NCBI GenBank assembly: GCA_020726505.1
Contig: JAHLEZ010000014.1
Span: 2,046,001 to 2,110,000, forward strand
DNA length: 64,000 nt
Source: Leptodontidium sp. MPI-SDFR-AT-0119
Lineage: Eukaryota; Ascomycota; Leotiomycetes; Helotiales; Leptodontidiaceae
Direction of reading: 5' to 3'
Shown here: positions 55,836 through 64,000 of the stretch, piece after piece
Layout: each line of letters opens with the position of its first letter
Position numbering within the stretch: position 1 is the first letter of the stretch
Program-made: the position numbers and the translations under genes
The notes under the pieces: generated by a model
What the model was told of the DNA's origin: nothing
Database searches by the model: none
The model's input: only the letters and a program-made list of their open reading frames with translations

Positions 55836-56667
55836 AATAGATGATCTCTTGCGAAAACTGTCTTAATGCCGGGGCCAAAGAGCAAGAATATGCGAATTTC
55901 GGCGAGGGCTCCGTACCAATGACCTAGTCATAGGGCCATCATTCTTGTATCTTCAGAGGAAGTGGCTGAGAGCATGAGAAAAGCTTCGCTTCCTGGGCTC
56001 CCATGTGAAGAACTCTGACTACGAGTTCGAGACAAGTATTTGAGGGCATGACGGGAGAGGAATAGATGAGCAGCATCAAATCACCGAATTGGTCCGAGCG
56101 AGAGTCAGCTCGGTGGACTTTCCTATGCGATGTGTGAAAGGGCACATGGTCTCGAAGGTTAAGATCAGAAGATACTTGTTGAGTGGTACCTAGAGATTTG
56201 GCTTAGCCACAGGAGATTTGTAAATGATTATGATTTTCGAATAGGAGGACATTTCCGATCATCTTCTGAGTATATACCTACAGAAATTCAGTTTCGTTTC
56301 CATATTATAATACAAGGTTGATCAGGCCTTACGCAAATTCGCTCCCCCTTTGCATGAGGATGAAACTCTGAGGTAGGACAATTGCTTTAGGGCAAATCGA
56401 GGATTGGGAACTTGTTTCAAAGAAGCTTCGCCATGCCCAATAAAACTCGGTAGAATTAACCTGACATCCAAAGACTCAATCGATTGTTTCGAGGTGAGAC
56501 TTAAGTCGACCTCTTTAAGTCGTAGCAAGGCAGTGAATTGGATGATCGACACAATAACATCATGTCCAAGTGGTGCATTGGAATGTAAATTTAAAGCTCT
56601 CAACGAATTGGCATCAAATGGATTCAGATCCAAGAATTGTAAGATTAGAAAGCGCGTTTTCGTCCAC
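55836..56667. other. intergenic, no gene seen
   Basis: Convergent gap between the C2H2 regulator and the small membrane-protein gene. No coding sequence is supported. Confidence 0.5.
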
Positions 56668-57198
56668 CTAACAAGTCGCCGATCTCCTAGTAAGTCCAAC
56701 TCTCTCCCCCCTCTTTCCAACTATAACTCTCTCCAACCCCAATCCCCAATTTCCCCTCCCTCCATCCTCTCCATTCCATGTCCATCCCCCCCTACCCTCC
56801 TCTCTCTCCATCTCCCTCCTCAACCCCTCAACCACCTCCCCAACATGCTCCAACGTCCCCAACCCCTCCCTCTCATACACCCCCCTAACCTCCTCACATG
56901 CCCCCAACTTAACCACCGTCCTCAAATCTACCACAAGTTTCTTAAACGCGGTATTATACTCCATCAGTGGCGTCGAGCGCAGCGGTTTTTGTTTCGGGCA
57001 AACGCGTCGGAGGTTTGGTGTTAGAAGGTATAGACCGTAGATGAGGAGGGTGAAAGCTAGGAGGAAAGTGAGGGAGGTTGTTATGGGGTGGGTGAGGATG
57101 TGGGATAGTGTGGTTGTGAGTGTGCAGGTTGCTGGGGTGGAGGTTTGGTGAGGAGGACATGCGCTGCATGCGTTTGCTGGAGGTGGGATTTGTGACAT
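56668..57198 (-). CDS. small single-pass membrane protein, function unknown
   Basis: 176 aa without introns from the ATG at 57198. Pro/Thr/Ser/Cys-rich N-terminus (~35 residues), one transmembrane segment (LTFLLAFTLLIYGLYLL) at about residues 43-59, then a basic patch and a cytoplasmic tail with helical charged stretches (CEEVRGVYEREGLGTLEHVGEVVEGLRREMEREEG). No signal for secretion beyond the membrane anchor. I recognise no family. The tail's regular charge pattern and the start context support a real gene. Confidence 0.6.
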   Translation of the reverse strand: MSQIPPPANACSACPPHQTSTPATCTLTTTLSHILTHPITTSLTFLLAFTLLIYGLYLLTPNLRRVCPKQKPLRSTPLMEYNTAFKKLVVDLRTVVKLGACEEVRGVYEREGLGTLEHVGEVVEGLRREMEREEGRGGWTWNGEDGGRGNWGLGLERVIVGKRGERVGLTRRSATC

Positions 57199-57657
57199 TT
57201 TGGTGGTGGGTTTGTGCAGCAGCGGTTTTTGATTTCGTTTCGGTTGCTTGAAGGAGCTCAGGTGAGATGAGATTGCGATATGTGTAATGAAGTGATTTGT
57301 AGTTGTGGAATTGGTACCGTGAGATTGGAAGACGCAGATCGAGATTTTGCTTTTTAATTCTGTGAGTGAGTATTTAATTGATCTTCTCTTTGGAACGATA
57401 ATTATATGAGTATTATTATAGTGCCGAAATGCGGCCCCATTGACACTGTAAAACTAATTTACTATTGTCGTCTGTTTTCTCCGTAACAATACCTAGGTAG
57501 TTAGCCAAGTAGGCATTTAAGCGATGCTGGATTAGTGCCCGCCCTCGACCACGGAAAGGCATCCTAAGTAGCGAAGGTGAAATCAGTGGGATATTTAAAG
57601 CTTGTATGCGCTAGCTAAAAGTCGTTATAATTGAGTTCGTTCATAATCTACCTCAAT
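57199..57657. other. intergenic, no gene seen
   Basis: Upstream of the small membrane-protein gene and downstream of the dienelactone hydrolase gene. No coding features. Confidence 0.5.
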
Positions 57658-58985
57658 TCAGCAGATATCCTCGATTTTCTGCTCAACTCCGTCATGAGCG
57701 CCGAGATCCAACTTCAGCGTCCGTCCGAAGAGCTCGAGCAAGATCTCGAAGCAGATCTTGGTGATTGCTGGATCGTATCGACCTTTAGAAAGTTCGTCTC
57801 GAATGAACGCATCTAATCCTGGTTAACTCTCATGTTCTAACACTGGACCAGTTTTGTTAGGAAAAGTGTGTGAGAAAAAAAAAACATACGTTGAGCACCA
57901 GCAACCTCATACCAACTGAAGATGATACCCTTCTCTCTCAAAGTCTTTCTGATGAGATCCCGGCCCTCGGGTGGTACGTGGTTGTCCAAAGTTCCGTGGA
58001 TCATGGCTAGCTCGGCTTTGATCTCGCTTGCTCGTGCTAGACTGTCATCTTTCATTCCAGCTCCAAGAGTTGCGCTGTGCAAGTCTGTAGCGAAATATGT
58101 GACTGCAGCCGAGATTCGAGGGTCAAGTGCACAGCGAAAGGCTAAGTGACCTCCTAGGCACATGCCTGTTGAACCGATGCGGCCGTTGCAGGTCTTGAGG
58201 GAGAGGAGGTAGTCGATGGAGAGTGTTGCGTCTTCATCGTAGCCTGCTAGTGTCTGGATTGGTGTGAGCGAATGATGCAGGATCTATTGTTGAAAATGGA
58301 CTTGCCTTCTTGATTTTATATTCATTGCCAGCGTCTGTTCCGGGGACGTCATAAGCCAATGGCTCAGGTCCTGTGAACTCGTGGTATGAAGAAGGTGCTG
58401 CGACGATGTAGCCTTGACCGGCAATCTGGCGAGCGAATCTTGCAACAGGACCGGTGACTGAAATTGAGTTAGACTATAGATTTGGCGGGAGAAGGGATCT
58501 GGGACAGTTGATCGTTGAAACTCATGACAATTGTCTGAGCTTAGGATCTCTATAATATAGTTGAAATGGGTTTGGAGAGGATAATTGGATCGGAATTTAT
58601 TGCCCTTGAGAGCCCAAAGATCTCAAACTTCGACAACCCTTGGACATATCCATGTCGCCGGTTACCCCGCGGTGGGCTTGACATCGTATGATCCTCGAGT
58701 TCAAGAAAGCAAATAATCAGACAAATAGACATGGACCTACCTTGGTAAATCTCACTGAAAAGAACAACTCCAGGGAAACGCCTATAGAAGGTCAGTCAAT
58801 ATCCAAGAAAGCAGTAAAGATACATACGCATTAGGATAGTTCGGGATGGTGGGGTGGAACAGGAAAATCCCTTGACTTCATCAGCCTTGCCCTCTCAAGA
58901 CATCTCAGAACACCAACATACTCATAGAGCCATCCTTGCCATCCGCCTTGGTCACCACATCTTTGTGAGTCTCCTTGATCAACAT
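57658..58985 (-). CDS. dienelactone hydrolase-family protein
   Basis: Six exons on the minus strand: 58985-58922, 58870-58828, 58781-58741, 58457-58306, 58253-57890 and 57812-57658, with consistent phases, giving 272 aa. Intron 4 (58305-58254) is GC-AG (AAG|GCAAGT). Intron 3 is long (283 bp). The alpha/beta-hydrolase order is clear: LFHPTIPNYPNARFPGVVLFSEIYQ, then ARQIAGQGYIVAAPSSYHEFTGPEPL, the nucleophile elbow GMCLGGHLAFR (Cys, as in dienelactone hydrolases), AAVTYFATDLHS, HGTLDNHVPPEGRDLIR (acid region), and HAFIRDELSKGRYDPA with the catalytic His. Such enzymes open dienelactones in aromatic breakdown; many fungal members have unknown substrates. Cytosolic; no signal peptide. Confidence 0.92.
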
Positions 58986-59722
58986 TTTGAGTGTATTATT
59001 TTGCTTCTCGGTTCTTTGGATTGAACGTTGAGTCGACTTGTTATCTAGATGTGAGGACAGCCTTGGCGGGGTAGTTGCTTAATAAGAGTGAGGCTAGGCT
59101 TGAAAGGGGAAAAGAAAAGTGCCAGTCTTGATTCTGGGGGGCTTCACTGGGATTCTGTCCAATCAGCTGAAAAGTGTCGAGTTGAATGTTCATATGATAA
59201 AACAGATGAGGCTGAACTCTGGATGTCTGGAGACATAGAAATGGTGACAAGGTAACCTGTACATGTCATTCTTTGGACTGGTTAAATTGGTCTATTTCAG
59301 CAAGAGGATTAGAGGAGAAGATAACTTCAGAAGTCCGAGTTAGAGGTAATCCTCTTCCATCGAGCACACGGAAGCTGTTATTCTGACCTTCCTGGAATTT
59401 AAAATACTCATCTGAGAAGACATTCCGTTGGCTCTTCTGAACAGCACCTCCAGAATCTCAAAATTATATATTTAACACGTGACTCTTAGATTTTTTTTAT
59501 CAGGGTGATTTAAGTTCAGGGCAGCTGCATATTTCTGAATAAGTTCAGTCAGTGAATTATGTTCGAACTTATAGATATATAGCTAAATGAACTACAAAAC
59601 CAAGATCGACATGTTGTGCTGCTGACATTACGCACAGCTCCAATGAAGGTTGGGCCGCGACGACGGCCGGTTGTCCCGAAATGTTTTATTTTCCGCCATG
59701 CCATGCCCAGCTCCTCTCTTCG
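58986..59722. other. intergenic, no gene seen
   Basis: Promoter side of the dienelactone hydrolase gene, ending at the Crypton's left direct repeat. No coding sequence is supported. Confidence 0.5.
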
Positions 59723-62700
59723 CGATAAGCAGAACTTATCGTTAGTGCGTTTGGCGGGGCGGTTACGCGAAATCGTATGCGATTACCTAAGTCCTGTTAA
59801 TAAGTGCGCCGCGCCTTCGAGGGGCCGCATCTCGAGCACCGCCGGCTTAAATTTTATAACAAAGGTACCGTTAGAACCGCGCGCGCGCGGCCGTCAAAAT
59901 GGGCCTATAGGCGAGCGATTTGGACAGGTAGTTGCCGAGATATTAAGAGGTAAAAGTCACGTGATATCAAGGGAGGTACAAGACCGAGGACACTCGCGAC
60001 ACGCAATATAAGGGTCTATAAAAGAGGTAGATTTTAAGTAAAAGGAAGTCCTAGCTAGCTACTATAGCCTTTTCGTTAACTGCTTACCGCGCGAAGCGCC
60101 GCCCCGCCGCCCCCAGAGCCCCCCGCGGCCTCGCCTACTTTGTTTACCCTGCCCCCTCCCCTTCCCTCGCAGGCTCGGGCCCTCCTGGCCCTCCTGGCGG
60201 CGCTGGCGGCGCTGGCGGCGCTGGCGTAACTCGTCCACGAGCTAGTTCAGGCTCTGACCGGCGCGCAACTGCTCGAGCTCGTCGACGGCCTCCTCCTCGG
60301 TCCTCCCCCGCGCTATACGGGCGCGGACCGCGTCCCAGATAACCTTGCGCCGACAGAACTGGACCTTGATTGTATTCCCTAGCCGCTAGCGGCTCCCCCA
60401 GCGCTCTTCGAGCTCCCTGATCGCCACTTAGCCCGGTAGCCCGTCTCGCTACTCTCGCCAGGCGTCCTTGACTGTAAAGACTCGAGCTAGGGCTGTCACG
60501 GCTAGTAAGCCTGGCTCGATGAGAGGCGCGAAAGGGAGAGGCGTAGGCGTAGGCGTCGAAACGGGCGCTGTTACCGTGTCCGCTATTAATATCCCCGGCC
60601 CTGTGCCTAAGTAGCTCGTGACTAAGGTTATTGTCGTAGTAATTGGGACTTGGCCTTGTACGAGGGCATCGAGGCTACTTTACAAAGCCTGTAGTCGGTT
60701 CTCGAGCCGGCCCTCGAGCCGGCCGACGAGCCGCTGCGTGCTCTGGAGGATCGCCTCGCGCGCGCTCTCGAGGACACTACTCAGCTCGGGCAGCGCGCGC
60801 TCGAGGAGTAGGCTCCGTGGCTCGCTCGGCCCTGTAGCGTCGGCCTGGACGAGTAAGGCGAACTCGTCCTAATCTGGCCCGTAGAAAGGGGCGTAAGCGA
60901 AAAACGGCAGCGCGGGATAGCGAGGCTGTAAGACAGCGAGGTCTTGCAAGAGGACGACGCGGAGGCGCCGTAGGAGCTTAAGGAACCCGTCGCTAGTGAG
61001 GTCATCTTCGTCGAGGCCGCCTTGCGCCTAGGTACACCGGCGCGCGCGCGCCTCAAAGCGGGCCTCCCACTCCTCGAGCCAGGGCCAGAGCTGCTTCTGG
61101 AGGGCGTACGGCGGCTCGTGGGCAGCACGCGCGAGGAAGTAGTCGCTAGTAGACGTTGAAAAGCCGGCGACGATACACATAAACTGCCGCGGTAAGTGTG
61201 TAAGGTAAGCCTGGCAAAGGACGCTCTAGTTCCAGCGGCCAGCTTGCGAGATCTGCGCGAGCGAGCTGCCGTACGTTTCTGCGCTCTGCGCGCCTACACG
61301 CCGCGGCAGGTGCGTCTTCTTTGTCGAGACGACCCCGGCTGCGCCAAAGACACGCCACGTCTCTTGAAGCTGCGTCGGGTACGAGAGCTCTTGCTCACGG
61401 TCCTGGCCAACGAGTACTTTGATTCGGTACTAGTCGCTCCGCTGGCGGAAAGACGGCGGCGCCTCGCTAGCGATATGCTAGCGCTAGAAAAGGAGCTGTG
61501 CGAGGGCGCCCTGCGTACAGAATAACGGGTCCTTGTGTCGAAGGGAGCCCATGAACTCCTTCTTCGCTGTCTTATTTAGCTTGCCGTCTCGCAAGAGAGT
61601 AACGAGGCAGCTACACGGCGTCGGGCCCTCTGTTAGCGGGTAATCGAGCAGAGAGAGGTCTGCTAGCTCCATCTTCCGCCGGTTTTCGCCACGCAAGAGG
61701 TAGTAATGCCCGAGGAGCAAGTCGAGCCTCGTTCGCAAGTTCTGCGGCATAAGCGCGGCTCCAGAGAGCAAGACGTCTTGAATCCGCAGCCACTCTTCGG
61801 GCGAGTAGCCGGCCTAGATCCCGTCATTGCCTCGGTCCTTAAAGGTCTCCCGATCAAGCTTGCCACGCTGGCGCGCCCGCTGCTCGAGGAAGCCCCGGAC
61901 AGCCGCACCGCGAGGGTTCTCGGTATTGTGGCTACCGTGAGCGACCTGTAATCGCCAGAGCTCGATTACAGTAGCAATATACGCGTCAACTGTCCCTTTC
62001 GTAAGTAACGAGCCCTCGCCGCTACTACTACTGCTGCCTCTACTACTGCTATCGCCAGTCGTACCCGGCTCTCGAGCGAAGGCCTCCGGGACCACGTAGC
62101 CCTCGCGGTCCTCCGCCAGCAGCTCTGCGATCTCCGCGAGCGGGACCTCGAGGGTCTGGGCGAGGCTCTTAGCCTCGAGCAGCGCTGCCGCCTCCTAGTC
62201 ATAGTCACCCGCCCCCTTCCTCTTCTGCTGCTTCTTCGTCGACGGCTTGCCGGCTGGCTTGACGCGCCGGAGGAGGACGTCCTCCTTTAGCCAGGCGGCT
62301 AGTTTGTCTGGGGTCACGAGCTCGCCGTCTAGCCAAGTATAGAACGAGCCGTCCTGCGCGAGCCGCGGCTTGCTGCACTAGTTCTAAAGAGCGGCTCTGT
62401 TAGCTAGCTAGCCACACATATATACACACGAGGGGGAGGGAGGGGGACGTGCCTTCCACTCCTGCTGCTTCGATCGGTAGCTGCGTGCCGTATTGTCCGG
62501 CTGCTCGTCCTTCTTCGCCTTCAGGCCAGCGCGGCGGGCCTCCTGCGCGCGCGTCGTCGCGGCGGCGTACGAATCGTCCATGGCTATCGTCCGTCTCTGT
62601 CTCGGGGTGCGGTGGTTTGGCAGTTTGTTGACACACGGGGACGCGAGGGGGAGAGGTGATAAGTAGCACGCGCAGTCCCCGCGCCGCTTCTCATAAGGCG

Positions 62701-62816
62701 CGCACGCGATTTCACGGCGCGCCGCCCGCGGCCGGTAAGCAGGTCACGGGACCCAAGCGAGGGGGGCGCGCGGTGTCGCGGGTTGCGGCGCAACTGCGCG
62801 GGCCCCCGATAAGCAG
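59723..62816. mobile_element. Crypton element (GC-rich), bounded by 10-bp direct repeats
   Basis: The sequence CGATAAGCAG occurs at 59723-59732 and at 62807-62816, flanking the GC-rich block that carries the Crypton recombinase remnant on the minus strand. Cryptons move through a tyrosine recombinase and are found between short direct repeats rather than inverted repeats. The block contrasts sharply in base composition with both neighbours. The boundaries are inferred from the direct repeat alone. Confidence 0.6.
60080..62581 (-). pseudogene. RIP-damaged Crypton tyrosine recombinase
   Basis: From the ATG at 62581: MDDSYAAATTRAQEARRAGLKAKKDEQPDNTARSYRSKQQEW in sense (position-wise), an intron-like gap near 62450-62390, LVTPDKLAAWLKEDVLLRRV, TVDAYIATVIELWRLQVAHG, ENPRGAAVRGFLEQRARQRGK, AGYSPEEWLRIQ, LRTRLDLLLGHYYLLRGENRR, then THLPRRVGAQSAE, ISQAGRWN and SVLCQAYLTHLPRQFM, where HLPR, RW and Y fit the tyrosine-recombinase residues. 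The tail has RKVIWDAVRARIARGRTEEEA and LRAGQSLNQLVDELRQ. All in-frame stops I could check are TAG at sites expected to be Trp or Gln (for example minus-strand TAG at 61478-61480, 61484-61486, 61430-61432 and 61814-61816). Each is explained by CpA to TpA change, the RIP signature. The element cannot make the enzyme. Confidence 0.85.
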
Positions 62817-63084
62817 CAGCACCACCACCACACCAAAACGCAGTCCAACTTCAACACCTTCCTTTCCAGCTGCCTTCTTCCCGATTCACCCCATTCTTGC
62901 CTTGTAATCTTTTCGAAATTCTGACTTCTTTCACCTTTTCACGACCATCGCAGGAAGTTATCTCGATTCCCGACCAAAGACAAATCAGGAGCTCCAGAAT
63001 AGTTCAAATTTCGAGTACGGAAAGACTCGCACGCGACAGCATCAGACATCTGCGAAGCACACACGATAAGCGATCGAGAAGGAG
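62817..63084 (+). promoter_or_regulatory. upstream region and 5' leader of PIS1
   Basis: The pyrimidine- and CA-rich stretch between the Crypton's right repeat and the PIS1 start codon looks like a fungal promoter-proximal leader. The insertion has left only about 270 bp of native upstream sequence. Confidence 0.4.
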
Positions 63085-64000
63085 ATGTCGAGCGTGAGAA
63101 CTAGAAGGCAGGCCGCTGCTGTTTCTACACCTTCAACTCCAACACCAGCTCCCAGGGACGAACAGGTCGTCATGAACGGGAACGGGTCAGCTCACGCGTC
63201 AGCAAAGGAGGATCACCCCTATGAAAATGTTTTCCTCTTCTGGCCGAATGTGATTGGTAGGTTGTGTTCTGTGGGATTTGGAGATTCCATCTGACGTTTT
63301 GTAGGCTATGTACGGATTGTTCTGGCCTTTGCGTCATTATATTATATGCCACTTCACCCTCGAACCTGCACCCTTCTCTATAGCGTCTCCTGCCTCCTTG
63401 ATGCCCTCGATGGATATGCCGCGCGATACTTTGAACAGTCTACAAAGTTTGGAGCTGTGTTGGATATGGTGACTGATCGCTGCACCACTGCGTGTCTGCT
63501 GGTCTTCCTTTCCTCAGCTTGGCCAAGATGGGCTCTCCTATTCCAAGGACTGATCTCGTTGGATCTCGCAAGTCACTACATCCATATGTATGCGACTTTG
63601 AGTATGGGAGGATCGGATACCAGCCATAAGAAGGTCGATAAGAGCAGGAGCTTCATCTTGAACTTGTATTATACGAACAAGGTATGTTTATCCCTCCCCT
63701 GTCGCTGAGATGCAGCAAGGATACTGACAGGTGCTCAGACGGTCCTCTTCCTCTTCTGCATGTTCAACGAGGTCTTCTTCATTGCCCTATACCTCCTATC
63801 CTTCTCCTCGCCCCTTCTTTCGCCATCCCTCCTCCAAGTCACGAACAATGGCACCGGAGCAGCTGCTTCTCTCCAACCCGGCAACCCATCCAACCCTTCT
63901 GCATCCTTCCTCTTTGCCAATCCCAACAGTGCCGGCGCATTGGAGTTGGCGCGGGCGAACAAGATGGACTCGTTCTGGCCCTGGGTCATTGCTGGTGTCA
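63085..64000 (+). CDS. PIS1: CDP-diacylglycerol-inositol 3-phosphatidyltransferase (partial, runs off the end)
   Basis: Exons 63085-63256, 63305-63681 and 63739 to the window end; introns of 48 and 57 bp have GT-AG ends and correct phase. The N-terminus is short and disordered, then VFLFWPNVIGYVRIVLAFASLYYM and the CDP-alcohol phosphotransferase motif DALDGYAARYFEQSTKFGAVLDMVTDR, with all Asp, Gly and Ala-Arg positions present (DGxxAR(8)GxxxDxxxD). Membrane segments follow (TTACLLVFLSSAW, LLFQGLISLDLASHYIHMYATL, VLFLFCMFNEVFFIALYLL). The SHYIHMYATL and GSDTSHK segments are typical of phosphatidylinositol synthase. It joins inositol to CDP-diacylglycerol in the ER; essential in yeast. The 3' end lies beyond the window. 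Confidence 0.93.

Noticed and set aside
1..64000. tRNA, rRNA or CRISPR features
   Set aside because: No tRNA B-box or cloverleaf, rRNA segment or regular spaced repeat was found by eye; a tRNAscan and Rfam run would be needed to exclude them fully.

Overview
The window reads as nuclear DNA of a filamentous ascomycete (Pezizomycotina). The evidence is: genes on both strands with short introns (mostly 45-85 bp, GT-AG, two apparent GC-AG); a scytalone dehydratase and a hydroxynaphthalene reductase of the DHN-melanin type; a HET-domain protein; Zn2Cys6 and C2H2 fungal regulators; SNG1, PIS1 and stomatin homologues; and a Crypton element whose stop codons look like repeat-induced point mutation (RIP). 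A leotiomycete is plausible but not shown. I saw no tRNA, rRNA or CRISPR array.

Layout. 0-2.5 kb: Clr5/ankyrin protein. 3.7-5.5 kb: broken 3' end of a non-reducing polyketide synthase (end of PT, two ACPs, thioesterase). 7.1-10 kb: scytalone dehydratase (minus) and an SDR naphthol reductase (plus) sharing a ~1 kb divergent promoter. 11.4-13.9 kb: Zn2Cys6 regulator. Together, 3.7-13.9 kb looks like a pigment (DHN-naphthol) cluster that has lost the front of its synthase. 14.9-17.6 kb: a membrane protein and a possible decayed relative. 18-22 kb: repeats, poly-C tracts, a solo LTR and a frameshifted secreted-protein gene. 22.5-25.9 kb: HET-domain gene with a damaged 3' end. 26-29.6 kb: no convincing gene.

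29.7-30.1 kb: the most interesting locus, a small secreted precursor with three near-identical repeats separated by Lys-Arg (kexin-type) sites, so probably a processed repeat-peptide precursor. 30.8-31.8 kb: decayed metallophosphoesterase. 33-35 kb: secreted protein of about 30 short two-cysteine repeats. 36.7-38.1 kb: secreted protein with two PAN/Apple-like regions joined by a cysteine-studded coiled coil, with one frameshift. 38.8-40.2 kb: decayed protein kinase. 42.8-44.0 kb: stomatin. 45.2-45.8 kb: small, probably mitochondrial protein. 47.4-50.3 kb: tandem pair of GPI-anchored-like proteins, first copy broken. 51-56 kb: SNG1-family membrane protein and C2H2 regulator. 56.7-59 kb: small membrane protein and dienelactone hydrolase. 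60-62.6 kb: GC-rich, RIP-damaged Crypton tyrosine recombinase, flanked by 10-bp direct repeats. 63.1 kb to the end: PIS1, cut by the window edge.

A recurring pattern is that otherwise recognisable accessory genes carry single-base frameshifts or single nonsense changes, while housekeeping-type genes are clean. This suggests true decay of accessory loci, but several lesions sit at short homopolymers, so assembly errors cannot be excluded.
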